From: Cricetomys ansorgei
Lineage: Eukaryota; Chordata; Mammalia; Rodentia; Nesomyidae
Direction: 5' to 3'
Length of the DNA stretch: 64,000 nt
Assembly (NCBI GenBank): GCA_026225945.1
Contig: JAMJFZ010001657.1
Location: 930,001-994,000 of the forward strand
Below, piece by piece: positions 47,118-58,660 of the stretch. Made by a program: the position numbers and the translations under genes. A model generated the notes under the pieces. It was given only the letters and a program-made list of their open reading frames with translations, was not told where the DNA came from and ran no database searches. Each line of letters begins with the position of its first letter. The stretch's first letter is position 1.

Positions 47118-47325
47118 TAGCTAAGAAGTGGTGGCGCACACCTTTAATCCCAGCACTTGGGAGGCAGAGGCAGGTGGATCTCTTGAGTTTGAGGCCAGCC
47201 TGGTCTACAGGCTGCAGCAGAAAGTTTCCTATCAGATGCCACTGCCAGAGCAAGTTCCAGGACAGACAGACAGAGATATATCTAAAAGGAAAAGGAAAAA
47301 AAGAAAAGAAAAGAAGCTTTCAAAG
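47118..47325 (+). repeat. B1 SINE carrying a 38-bp foreign patch
   Basis: A well-preserved B1 ('gtggtggcgcacacctttaa', 'gaggcagaggcaggtggatc', 'gaggccagcctggtctacag') is broken at 47211-47248. It resumes with 'agcaagttccaggacag' and an A/G-rich tail. The patch matches 48592-48629 at 32 of 38 positions. Confidence 0.85.
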
Positions 47326-47667
47326 TAACACAAGGACAAGTCTGGTTTCATTATGAACAACTTTATAGTTACGCTTTTATTGATAAACTTCACTTTAGCT
47401 AAAGTATAATTTTTTTGTCTGTTTGGTGGATGGTGCTTGTAATTAGTTTGCATACTGGGAAAGTTAGAGCCATTTGTCAGTGTTAGTCACCAGCACATCC
47501 AAGCTTCTGAGGCCTTCCTATCCTCATGGTGAGATAATGCCGGGCTGTTTAAGTGAGGAAAGACACAGCCTCATACATCATGTGAGTTTTCACATGATCC
47601 TAGTTTTAGTATTCCAAAAGACTCGCGTTAGAGTTTAACTGCAAGTGTGATTTGATCGCAGAGTGTT

Positions 47668-47975
47668 TATTTTCTTTTCTTGTGGTTGTGGTACAATGAC
47701 CAACAAGGTAGGGAGAGGGGGTTTGTTCTGGCCCACAGTCTGAGGGTGCAGTTCAGCATGGCAGGAAGAGCGTGGCTGCAGGCAAGTGAGGCAGCTGGCC
47801 ACATTGTGCCCATAGTCAGGAAGCAGAGAGAGGTGCCTTCGGACAGTCTCCTTACCTTCTTTAACCAGTTGTACCTGAGTCATGGAGAGTGCCACCTACA
47901 TTCTGAGTAGGTCTTCCCCCTCAGTTGAGCTCTCTGGGAACCTCACCAGAGGTCTGTATCATTTTGAGTAATCAA
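47668..47975 (+). repeat. Rodent-type L1-like 3' end
   Basis: 'gttctggcccacagtctgag', 'gcagttcagcatggcaggaa', 'cagctggccacattgtgccc' and 'agtcaggaagcagagagagg' occur in the order of a common rodent L1-like 3' module. It ends near 'aatcaagttgacaga'. Confidence 0.65.
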
Positions 47976-48439
47976 GTTGACAGATTAACTGTGGGGAAGC
48001 AGAGGAAGCCCTGAGTGAATGTGTGTTGTTGATGTGGCAGTAGCCATGTCAAAGAAACCAGCACCTCAGACCTGTGGCAATTTGCACAGCCGCCTTCTGG
48101 GTGGAGCTCAGAGGGATGCAAAGCTTTCTTCCTTTGGTCCAAATTCAATGTTGGCAGTATATATAAAAACTAGCAACCACAGCCACCTCCTCATGGGATG
48201 GCTATAACTAGAGACAAAGACCTCCTACTGCCACTAGCTAACTACTCCTGGTCTGTACAAAATAAATGTACTGAGGTTCTAGGGTGGTTTGAGGTTGTTG
48301 GTTTGTCTCCATCAGATCTAGTACATCCTACCTGATCCCAGCTTTTCTGTATGTGTGTCTGTTCTTTCTTCATTCCCTCAAGGTCCCAGTCAGGTTTCCA
48401 CAACCAATCTGGGCAATTAACTGTCACAGGAAGTGAGAC
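47976..48439. other. Unassigned intron 1 sequence
   Basis: Probably more repeat-derived sequence, but I cannot name it. Short ORFs only. Confidence 0.35.
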
Positions 48440-48830
48440 TTGTTAAGAGATCCATGTGAATATACTAGTTAGTGCCTTTGGGGAAGGGAGCACTATGGGG
48501 CAGTTATCTTCGAGTGGGCTCATTGGGAGAGCAGCGTGCCTTTTCTTGATCTTGGTCTTGTGTGTGTTTCCTGCCTTTCTGCCTGCCATGGGCTGTAGCA
48601 GCAAGTTTCCTGCCAGATGCTACTGCCATGTTCTTGGTCTTCTCAGCTTCCAGAACTATGAGCCAAAATCATTTTCTATTATTTAAAAATTTCCCAGTCT
48701 CAGACACTCTGTTATAGCAACACAAATAGACTAAAATAGACCATCTTAATGCAAGTTTAAGGTCTTTGGATGAAAGAATAGTGCATATTGTCTTTCTGGT
48801 GTCTCTTGGTTACTGCGTTTGTCCTTGATG
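48440..48830 (+). repeat. L1M-type 3' end (donor-like match for the B1 patch)
   Basis: 'cttctcagcttccagaacta', 'gagccaaaatcattttctat' and 'ctctgttatagcaacacaaa' are the terminal blocks of an old L1 3' end. 48592-48629 is the segment related to the patch in the B1 at 47211-47248. 48680-48815 is related to 46745-46880. Confidence 0.6.
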
Positions 48831-50284
48831 ACTCATTTCATGTACTGTGTTGGGATTCACTGTTAATTTCCAGAAGTATGAATTAACACATTATATTCAC
48901 TCCGAAGACTGAATTGGGGTGGAAGGAAGAAAGTGTGTTGCTAATAAATTGTGATCCTGTATGCTATAACCAGGAGTGAATACCCTCCTCTCAGCTATCC
49001 TTTGACCCTGTCTTGTTTGTCTAGGTGGGTGTAAACTGAGATATAATTTGGCCAAACTCTCCCTAAAGCTACAGTGAGTAGTTGACCTGGCTTCCCTGTT
49101 TAAGATAATCACAGGAGGTGAGGTACAGGTTGGATTACTTGGTGCTGGCATGCTTCTTCCAAGGGGTTGCTTGTATCCAAAGCTGTCTTAACCCTGTTGG
49201 TACCATGAGTGCTTTGATACCCTAAAACATCATCTCCTTGGAGCCTCCTACTAGGTGAGGTGAAGTGGGAGTGAAGGCAGGTGGAGACTGTGAGCTTCAG
49301 TGCCTCGTGCCCTGTGGAAGTGCTGATGTTGCTGTAGGAGGCAGGTCTTGGGTGTACAAAGCAGAGCATCTGTGTACTGTTCCACATCTGACATGAGGGC
49401 AATGGAGAAACAAGTGTGTGGTAACCAACAGTGGAGTTAGTGGGTGGGAAAGAGAGGCCATCTTAAGAGCCAAGGCCTTCACTTCTACAGCATGTATGTT
49501 TGTATCGTCTTTGTATTTTGGCAATGTGCTGCATATTTAATTTTAGTGATGCTGGGGATTGATTCTAGGGCCTTGTGTTTGGTAGGCAGGCACTTTTCTC
49601 TGAGCTATATCCTAGCTAGCCACCATATCTTTCAATATAGAGACTTAAAACAAGAACCTTTGAATTTTGGCTTCGTTTTTTTCCCCTCCCTCCCCACTTC
49701 ATATCTTTCGTTTGCCCCGCAGGAATCCATAGGAGAGAAGCCTCAGAATAGCTTAACTGTAGGGCCAGTTTCATGGAGAGGAAAGGGCTAATGACAGCTG
49801 ACTGAGTACTGGGAAGAGACTCTGAACCCCAGGGGCAGAGAGGAGGAGAGAAAGTCTAGCAGGTACTCTAGTAATTGACCTCATTCCTAGCATGGCTGGA
49901 TGGCACTCAGTAGCAGAGTTTGAGATTGAAAAGGATCAGAGAACTGTGGGCTCTGCTTGAGGCACTTTCAAAACTCACTACTCTCCCAGAATTGAAGCTG
50001 AAGCCTGTGGGATGATTTGACTTTCTGGCCCTGAATAGGCAGACCCAGTGGGGAGTCAGGTAGGAAGCCGGGCTGGCCTGGCTGTTCTAACTTTCCCCAT
50101 TGTAGACAGGAGCACACTTCCTTCCACATTAGCCTGTGGTGAACTTACTAAGCTAGTGGGGCTGTTTGCGATGGTTGTCCTTTTAAGATATTATATATTA
50201 TTTTGTCCTATCTGTATTTTTTTGGTTAGGGCTAGGGCAGGGACGAAAGAAATGACATTTAGGCCAGATTTACTTCCGTTTGCT
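48831..50284. other. Intron 1 sequence with an antisense ID remnant
   Basis: 49540-49620 looks like an antisense ID ('tgatgctggggattgattct', 'ggcaggcacttttctctgag'). The remainder is unassigned. ORFs up to 115 codons (49444-49791) run across the ID remnant and have no domain. Confidence 0.45.
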
Positions 50285-50425
50285 TAGGTAAGCTGCTGAG
50301 CTGTCTTCCCCTCAGTTCCTTAGCTGTTAAGGGAGGTAATTATACATACCCACCCCCAAAGGCAAAATGAGTATGTGTCCAGAGCTTAGCATAAAGGAAG
50401 TAATAAATGTTGTCAGAAACCAAAC
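50285..50425 (+). repeat. MIR SINE
   Basis: 'cccctcagttccttagctgt', 'gaggtaattatacatac' and 'gagcttagcataaaggaagt' followed by 'aataaatgttgtca' are sense MIR 3' blocks. Confidence 0.6.
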
Positions 50426-52008
50426 AAAGGAATGGCAGAGCACACAGCAAAGTGATGGATGGTCTTCAATCTGAGGGCCTCCAGCAAACGCAGTATGTGT
50501 TTTTGTATTATTAATTTTTACTATTTTGCCCTTAGATTTTATTGTAGGACTTAATTCTATTTTGTGGGCATTTCTCTCCAGCAGATCCAGAGAAATATGT
50601 ATGTATTAAAGACAGACACAGGGGATGCAGATTTGGATAGATGTTCTGAGCTTTTTAACCCTAGATCAGCTCCTGGGGCTTGACAGTAGTGATCAGTTTG
50701 GCCCACAGTTTGGTGGATCAGTTCTATTTTCCCTAGAGCAGCGATCGTTTAACAGAAGAAGCGCATTTGGTAAGTATGTCGCTTGGACAGGAAGGGTTGG
50801 AAACACACATGGTAAGATGTTTTCATGGGCAATATGAGCTGCTCAGTGCTTACACTTTACATAAAACCTTCCTGAGTTTGAGAGAGTGGTGGATAGTAGG
50901 AACATCTGTCATGAGAATGGCTTCATGTTTCTGACAATTTTCATATTAAATTTGTTGATTTATGACCATTTTAAATGGTTCTGAGTCCATCAGAATATAA
51001 TTTTGGATCATGACCACTGGTTTCAGTGTAGAATTATATTTAACAAAGGTTCAGGTTTCTCTGTTTTTATGAGCAAAGTGAATAGATTGATAGAATAGCC
51101 TGTTTTCTTTTTCTTTACATATATTTCTTGGTCCATAAAAAGCGGTAAGTGTGAAGTGGTGTCCGTGAGGGATATTCTGGTGGGATTCGGCACTGTCTTC
51201 CCAAACAGTAGAGAAAGAACATCCTTGGCTTCATAATGGTTTTTCATTCAGTGTGTAAGCCTTTTTAAAAGCTGAAACAGGATACTAGGGATTTGAACCC
51301 AGGGCCTTGTGCCTGAAGCACGCTGCCAACTGAATTGCATGCCCAGCCTGCACAAGCCATTCTTAGGTAGCTTTTTGGGTTGTAGACCTGCCTTCCCAAG
51401 TCAGTCTAAAGCAAGTTCAGCTGCTCAGTTCCCAGATGCTTGGACGGGCTAGGTGCCTCTTTCTGAGCTTTATTTCATTCACTGTCTTCATGATTCACGT
51501 TTTCTTGATATTGCTATATCCAGCAGTGTTACTCTTGCCCATGATTTGAGTATTCTGTATCTTAATGAATACCCAGAGTCAAAGAGAGTAACCTTAAAAA
51601 AATCAATTGTTACCCTTAAAAAAATCATTTACGATGTTTTTAGCAACAGAACCAGAAAAAAGGTATCTGACTTAAACAATAAGAATTAAAAAAGTTTTTT
51701 TGAGATGGAGTTGACATACATGGTACACTTTATGTGTTTGTCATTAGGGCAGCAACATCTTTTCCATTGATGTTTCATAAAATAAGGATGCATTGTGCCA
51801 TTGAGCAGTCTTGTATTTGGTGAAGAGAGAGATACCAGATCTTTGGAGTTCTCGTGTACAGGGTGGATCTGTCCTGAGTTACTTTACTGGCGCGATGATG
51901 TTGAGGACCCAGTGACAGATGAATGTTTGACTCATTCTCCTGCATGAAGAGATTTCTGTGGTTCTAAACATCAAGTCACCAGTGTGTACACATGCAGAGA
52001 CTGGAAAG
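50426..52008. other. Intron 1 sequence with an antisense ID remnant
   Basis: 51275-51352 resembles an antisense ID ('tagggatttgaacccagggc', 'gaagcacgctgccaact'). A diverged direct repeat ('ttaccttaaaaaaatca'-like) occurs twice at about 51589-51628. Otherwise unassigned. Confidence 0.4.
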
Positions 52009-52009
52009 A

Positions 52010-52138
52010 GAGGCCTTTCTTTTTGGATGTGTTGCCTCTATGGTCCATGCTGGTCTTGAACTCATCATGACCTTGAACTTCTAATCTTCCTGCCTCTATC
52101 TCCTAAGTGCTGGGATTATGGGCATACACTACCTGATT
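52010..52138 (-). repeat. B1 SINE, antisense
   Basis: 'gtccatgctggtcttgaact', 'cctgcctctatctcctaagt' and 'gtgctgggattatgggcata' are antisense B1 blocks. Confidence 0.8.
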
Positions 52139-52159
52139 AGGTTTTATTTTGTGTTCTTG

Positions 52160-52490
52160 GGTGTATATAATGTGAGTGTTGTGAATATGTTTGCAAATGT
52201 GTGCGCACGTATAAATGCACATGCATGTAGAGGGCCAGAGGTTTACCTTTGGTGTCTTCCTCAGTCACTCTCAACATTATGCATTAAGACAGAGTCTTTG
52301 ATTTGAACTCAGAGATGATTGATCTGCTGGTCTGCTAACCAGCTTGTCCTGGGACTCCCCTGTCTTTTCCGCAATACCAGAAATTACAGACAGCCACCAT
52401 GTCTGCCTGGCATTTACACTGGACAGCTAAACTTGGGGCCTCATGCTTACACAGCAAGTTCTGTACCCATTGAGCCACCTCCCCAGATCG
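52160..52490 (-). repeat. B4 SINE, antisense
   Basis: 'agggccagaggtttaccttt', 'tcttcctcagtcactctca' and 'cttggggcctcatgcttaca' then 'gagccacctccccag' show a near full-length antisense B4. Confidence 0.8.
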
Positions 52491-53074
52491 CCTGTCTTCA
52501 TTTTAAGAGTAAGCAGTTGTCCAGATTGCCCTTATATTGGTTATGATTTCCTGAGAACTACTCAGTGATTCTCTGACTTCTGTTCCCTTGATTGAGCGCT
52601 TGGTAAGGCATAGAGTCCGGGGTCATACCCTGGCATCCCTGATGTAGTGAGGGTGGGTGGCATGTGCATTCCTCATAATCTCCAGGCTAGGGAGACTGGT
52701 CCAGTCGTCACAGGGGATGAAGAGGGCTGTCACAGTCTAGGCCAGTATGATTGTTTATTTATTATGAGTTGTACAAAATGTTATTAACAGTAATGATAAT
52801 TATCAGTAATTATTCAGAATGGTTTGCTTAAATCACATATAATATACATCAGGTAGATTCAAGATGATGTTTGTGACTAATGACATGCTTTCTTGAGGAG
52901 TGCAGAAGAGCATGGTTAGTCCACAGGGGCTGAGAGAATGGAATATACATGGTCAGAGTGCATGTTAATGGCATCTTAGTTAAACACCAAACCAAACCCA
53001 GGAGACCAGTATTGCTAATAACTATTTCCCCAGTGTGACCCAGCACTCACTCACTTGGTAGAAGTACAGTTAGA
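52491..53074. other. Unassigned intron 1 sequence
   Basis: AT-rich interval around 52740-52860 with TAAT cores; no named repeat and no gene signal. Confidence 0.4.
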
Positions 53075-53190
53075 GCTGGTTGTAGGGGTGTGTACACTTG
53101 TAACCCTTGCAGTTGGGAGAATGAAGTAGGAATATTATAAATTCAAGGCCAGCCGGGACAACAGTAGCAAGATATTGTCTCAAAACGGAA
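53075..53190 (+). repeat. B1 SINE, diverged
   Basis: 'ggggtgtgtacacttgtaac', 'aaattcaaggccagccggga' and 'caagatattgtctcaaa' are sense B1 blocks. Confidence 0.7.
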
Positions 53191-54692
53191 ATAATAAGAA
53201 GATAGGACTGTGTTTTCGAATTGTGTATAGCCTATGCTTTCGATGATACAGCCTACTATTGAATGCTCCAGACAGGTCAAGTCTGAGAGGCTTATATTGT
53301 AGATTTGACTTGTGTACAGAGGTTGGGATTCGTACTTTGGAAATTTATTTCTTTTACTTGTGTTCATCTCTGCCTATGTTGTTGTGGTTGATGTATTTGA
53401 ATGTTATGTATAGAACTTAAAATATGCCAGCTGTATCAGTTGGTCTTCTGTCATTCCTGCCTTTTGCTAGCTAGCCTTCCATGCCCTTGTGTGCATGCTG
53501 GTGGGCAGATGAGATTGAGAGCACAGACCTGTGGTTAAATGTTAGTTGTTGCTGGATGTCATGAGTGGAGATGGATTTCTTCATCAGATTTTCTTCATTA
53601 GATTCATAGGATTTCTTCCGTAGGGCGATTGTGTTGGTCAGGGTTTAATGGCGGATTACCAATTAAACACAAGGGATTTTATTTAGTTGCCCCAGAATTT
53701 TCAGCAATGCCAAAGCAATCTGAGGCCAAGGGTCGTGCCCAGAGTTGACCGAGATCCTACCTGCCCGTATCTCAGCTTTTTGCTGTGCTGTCTGAGCCGC
53801 CTGCCTGCCCTGTCACTTGATGTCATGTGGTGCCACCGATCCCTTTGCTGCTTGCTCTTCTTAGCTGATGCTCCTTAGCTTTGAGTCCTCACTCTGAATT
53901 TTACTGTAAGGTGGTACGTTGCTTTGCTCTACCTGTGACAGTTGCTGATGGCCACCAGCTTGCCCTTTCCCTGTGAGGGTGCTCTGCCTATGGTGAAGCT
54001 TGAAAGGAGGGATTCAGATAGTTTAGATTTGGAGTCACCCATTCATATCAGAACTTGCAAGAAACGATGCCCGTGATAACATATAACTTGTAATTGCTGT
54101 GATTCCGATGAACTGGATAACTTCCTGCCTTGGCTTGAGTAGAACACCTTTGTAACATGCTTAGTCTGACTGGAGATTGGATAACTGGCATGCTTGCTGA
54201 TACTTCTTTGAAGTTTGGAAACTGGGAATCTGAGAGGCTTGTGTTTACATTAGAAGAGAATCTATAAACATCTTATTTTCTAATAGTTGTAGGGTACAAC
54301 TGCAAGTTGTGCGGGCACTTGTAAAGGTGGTGGAGAGTTGCCTTGCTCTGATTATTCACTTGCTCTTCTTAACATCTTGTGTTACTCCATAAATTGTCCA
54401 GACCAAGAAACTCCCAACTATAACTGCCTCTTTCCATGAGAACAAGCTCCTGCCATGCTATGGCTCCTGTAGCATGTTGCCACAAGTTAATAAACCAATA
54501 CATGTCCACCCCGTACCACATACTGTCCTAAGTTGGGGACAGTCATTTCTTTAAGGTAACATACCTCTGAGGAACTGATAATGGCTATAGACCTCTTCTC
54601 CCAAAACATAAAGATATTCAAGATTTTGCATATAGTTTTATGAGTTCACATATTTTTAACCTCTTAAGCCTTCAGTTAAGATGATCCAGTTT
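53191..54692. other. Unassigned intron 1 sequence
   Basis: I cannot name any repeat. 53620-53890 has an LTR-like feel but no defensible termini. No gene. Confidence 0.35.
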
Positions 54693-54814
54693 GTTGCTGG
54701 GTGGCGGAGGCAGAGGTTTCAGGGCCAGCCTGGTGTTCAGAGCGAGTTCCAGAACAGCCAGGGTACATAGAAAAACCCTGTCTTGAAGCACACCCCCCGC
54801 AAAAAAAAAAAAAA
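54693..54814 (+). repeat. B1 SINE with internal deletion
   Basis: 'tgctgggtggcggaggcaga' jumps from the B1 5' end straight to 'ggaggcaga', losing about 25 bp ('ggtggcgcac...cagcac'). It then runs 'ggccagcctggtgttcagag', 'gagttccagaacagccaggg' and an A15 tail. Confidence 0.8.
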
Positions 54815-55029
54815 AGCTGATGACACTGTCCTTTGTGATTTCAGTCCCACCGCGGTAGTAGGCAGGCAAGAAAGTGGATATGGTCACACCCCGAGTGAAG
54901 GGCCTTTGGAGCGCATTTAAGGGAACGGGAAGTTTTTGACTGTGAGTGAGACAGTAGACAGGGCTGCCGAGGGCAGAGGTCACTGGGATCTGAACTTGAA
55001 GAATGGGAAAGTTAAATCAGAAGTTCTGA

Positions 55030-55255
55030 GAAGGTACTAGAGAGATAAGCTCAGAGGTTACGAGTACAAACTTTGCATACTATTTTCCCTGAGGACTTGA
55101 GTTTGGTTCCCAGCACCCAAGTGGCTGGCTCATAATGGCTGGCCTGTAACTCCAGCTCCAGGAAATCTCATGCCCTTTGGCATCTGGGACATTTGTACTC
55201 TTGTGTATATAACCCATACATAGACTCATGGCCATAATTAAAAAAAATAAAATGT
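55030..55255 (+). repeat. B3 SINE
   Basis: 'agagataagctcagaggtta', 'ttgagtttggttcccagcac', 'ctgtaactccagctccagga' and an 'aaaaaaaataaaatg' tail. Confidence 0.8.
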
Positions 55256-55758
55256 TTCTAAGTCTTCTTAATAAAAACTGTCTGAAAAAACATATTAAGA
55301 AGGAACCAAGCCAACAAACATATACAGTGTGCTTTATAAATGGCCAAGGATTCTGATCTTGCCATAGTTGTAGATGAACTGGGAGGTGGCTGGACTGGAG
55401 AGGCAGGGAAAAGGTATAGGGTGGGTGAGAGCTGATCAGATTTCTCAGTTTGTAAAGTTTAGAATGTTTTAATGGCTGTTTAATACTTAAGTGCATTTCT
55501 TCTTTAGTTCAGGGGCTCGCTGGCTTACTGAGCACGGTGGGTTGGACAGGCAGTAAATAAATGCAGGCTGCATCGTAAAGAGACGTAAAGGGACTTAGGT
55601 GAGAGCTGGTCGTGGTCTTGAGATCCAGAGAAGTCTACTTTATTTAGAAGTGGGAGAATGATGTGTTGCCTGAGAGCAGAGCTATAGAGAAAGAAAAGGA
55701 ATGATGATAGTCTGAATCCCATGAAAGCAAGTGGTGGCTCCCACCCAGGGTGGACACA
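55256..55758. other. Unassigned intron 1 sequence
   Basis: No named repeat. The 138-codon minus-strand ORF at 55080-55496 is partly B3 and shows no protein family. Confidence 0.4.
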
Positions 55759-55842
55759 CTGCATGAGGACAGCTCGGAGACGGTGTCCCATTCATGGTTC
55801 CTGCATGAGGACAGCTTGGGGGCGGTGTCCCATTCACGGTTC
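55759..55842. repeat. 42-bp tandem duplication
   Basis: Copy 1 55759-55800 and copy 2 55801-55842 match at 38 of 42 positions. Each contains 'ctgcatgaggacagct' and 'cggtgtcccattca'. Confidence 0.9.
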
Positions 55843-55854
55843 CTGGCAGTGTGT

Positions 55855-56160
55855 ATCCTGTTAGTTACTTTTCCTGTGTCTCCAACCATGTACCTAACAG
55901 GAAGCAACTTGAAGATTAAAGGCTTATTTTTGCTTATGAGTCTAGACTGAACATGACCTATCATGGTAGAGGTGGTGTGGGGAACAGGAAGTGGAGCCAG
56001 GCTATAAAACCTCAAGGCCTGCCCCTAGTGGCCTACTTCTTCTAGCAAGACGCCTCCTCCTAAAAATTTCACAGCCTTCCAAAACAGCACTGTCACCTGG
56101 GGACCAAGTCTTCAGACACACACACTTTAGGGGATGCTTGACGTTCAAACCACAGCGGTT
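55855..56160 (+). repeat. Rodent-type L1-like 3' end
   Basis: 'tcctgttagttacttttcct', 'acaggaagcaacttgaagat' and 'aaaggcttatttttgcttat' are successive blocks. 'cagcactgtcacctggggac' and 'gcttgacgttcaaaccaca' close the module. Incomplete and diverged. Confidence 0.6.
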
Positions 56161-57282
56161 GCATTTAGAGCAGTCAGACATCTAAAACCCAGATTTTAAG
56201 TGTGGCCTCACTTTGATCTTCCTTTAATATAGCAGCTGTCCTTATTTACTTCTACCATTGAAGGTCTTCACTATGTCTGGTGAAAGAGGCACCAGAGTCC
56301 AGGCCCCTGATGAGTTTAGTTGAAGTAATTAAGGAACAAACATGGAAAGGATAAAAATACTTGTAACATGAGAAGTTGTACTGCTTTCTGCTTTCTCTGC
56401 TTCAGGCTGCAGGCTCTGGCCAGAGCAGCCTGCCATCTTCATGCTGCCGGGAAATACAGGCTCCTTTAAAAGTGTGCTTCTGTGTTCAGTGCCTCCTCAC
56501 TTTCCCTTCCTTTGCCCTTACCTGTATTCTGTAGGGACTTTTGTGCTGCTTTCTTTCCTTTTAACTTAGGCTGTGGTGCTAACTCTTACTTTTTAATCCC
56601 ATAAATGCTATTCGAAAAGGAACTGAAAAACCTCAGGTGCAGATTATAAGCAATGTGAGGGAAATGATTACTAATCTAAAATTCAGCGATTGTGAGCATA
56701 AATCTGACTCCCTGCTCTACAAAGAGTTTTTGGTCACGGTTGCCAAGCCTTTGTGTGTTTTATTAACTGACATTGGAAATTAGTTAAAAATGAAGCTTCA
56801 CTAGGTAGCCATTGCTTTTATGTTTCTATTGGTTTCCTTGTGGCCTCTTTCTCGGGAAAACCCAGAAGCTGAATGTTGAAGTTTTAATGTTTAAAAACTG
56901 TCTAGTATCACAGGTAACTGACTTTGGGGAAACTCTATCCTTTTCTGATGAATTTTTACTAAGAAATGTTAGTTAATTGCATAATTTCTACAACTCCCAG
57001 GACTTTGAGTTCTTGAGAGTTGGGACCTGTTTTGTTTCTTCCCCGGCACATGGGTGCCAAAGCTATCTGAAGGGTGCTGAGATATTGGAAAGCCAGTTGG
57101 CCATCTTAAGAATGAAATGGCTCTGTCCTCCGTCACCAGTGGAGAAGAGATCATGAAAACCAGTCCCGTGCTGACAGCTTGGTGTGTCAGTGCTCTGAAC
57201 CTGATACTCCTCAGCATTATTCTTTTGAATTTAAGTTTCTAAATTATGCTTAGTTTTTTGTGTGCTTTGTTTTTTGTTTGTC
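56161..57282. other. Repeat-poor intron 1 sequence
   Basis: No SINE or LINE recognised. AT-rich with no gene signal. Confidence 0.4.
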
Positions 57283-57385
57283 TGTTTTTGAGGCAAGCTC
57301 TTACTGTGTGTAAACGAGGTGGAACTTGAGCTTGCGATTCTGCCTCAGCTTCCCAAGTGCCAGGATTGCAGACAGGCCTGCATAA
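57283..57385 (-). repeat. B1 SINE, antisense, diverged
   Basis: 'tttttgaggcaagctcttac', 'ttctgcctcagcttcccaag' and 'tgccaggattgcagacaggc' are antisense B1 blocks. Confidence 0.7.
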
Positions 57386-58464
57386 TAGTTTCTGGACCTA
57401 AAGTTATTTGGCCTATTGAAACTGGGCAGATATTTAGAAAGTCTTGCTCTGCATGTTGTATATGCTACAGTGCCTGAGTGGCTTCATGTTTCTTCATTTC
57501 TATCTGTTGCCTTTGTTTCATCATGGTCTCTATTGATCCAGTAAATTGGTTTATTTGGGTCAATTGAGAATAGTTACCTAAGGGAACTGTAAATATTGAA
57601 CTCAGCCATTAATGTTGTTTAAGTGTTGGGAGTTAGTTACAATTCTCTGGATACTGTGTAAATAATCTTATTCAGAAATTAATTCTTCTAAATAGCAAGG
57701 CTCTGCATCACACTGTGTCAATTTTCTGGTCACAGTGAGGTTACAGCTGTGCACACACTGGTCTGTAGCAACACACACACACACAACTTGTCATCTTTGA
57801 TAAGTCTGTCTGCTCACATTTATGTCTGGACAAGCCTCGGTGATCAATAGTAATTTTGTTGAATTATGGGTAAATGAGACCAGTTTGCTTAGGAAAGTTC
57901 CCATTGGCCAGTGGCTGGTGATTATGTGTCTATTATGTGGTCGACAGGAGTAACAACTACAGACGGTTTCTGACTTCTGGCTACTGACTTGATTCTCTCT
58001 CTTGCTGTATGAAAGCAGTTAGGTTTTATTGAAGTTAAATAAAACAGGAAAAGGAAGCTTCGTTCAGAGGATACATGCATTGGGCAAAGTTTAGAAGGGC
58101 CTTCCTTGCAAGGAAGTGTTGTCCTGGGAGCAGCTCATCATTCTGGAGCACTGGGTGCATTCCTTCCTACACCTGAGCATCCTGAAAATCTGTATGCCGA
58201 ATACAGTGTCTGCTTAGCTGTAACCTGAATGAATGGGTAAGCTAGCAACATGCCTGGGTATTCTTTGAAATCAGAGGTGGGGAGAACTCTTGAGATGTTT
58301 CAGGGTGGACCGTTGTCCTTTAACTCCCTGGAATTCCTTAGCGTATAGCACCAGTTTATTCCAATATTATTTTGGTAGAAATTTTTCTTAAGATCTTATG
58401 TGAATTCTTTACACCTTGACAAAAACTTGTAAATGCTCTTAATGTAAATATAAGAAAAAACATG
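57386..58464. other. Repeat-poor intron 1 sequence
   Basis: Unique AT-rich DNA with a short CA run at about 57771-57784. No gene signal. Confidence 0.4.
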
Positions 58465-58660
58465 TCAGTGGATGTAGCACCACATGTTTGTATTCCCACC
58501 ACCCAAGAGGCTGACGTAGGAAGATGGTGAGTTAAAGGTCAGCGTGGGCTATGTAGTGAGATGCCATCTTACACAACAGGGCTGGGTGTAGCTCAGTGGC
58601 GGCGCCTAGCATGCACAGGTCTTGAGTTTGACCTATCCTATGGGGGACTTGCACAAATCT
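58465..58660 (+). repeat. B1 followed by ID SINE
   Basis: 58465-58575 is a diverged sense B1 ('aagaggctgacgtaggaaga', 'gtgggctatgtagtgagatg'). 58578-58655 is a sense ID ('gggctgggtgtagctcagtg', 'ggtcttgagtttgacc'). The pair is in the reverse order of a B4. Confidence 0.65.
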
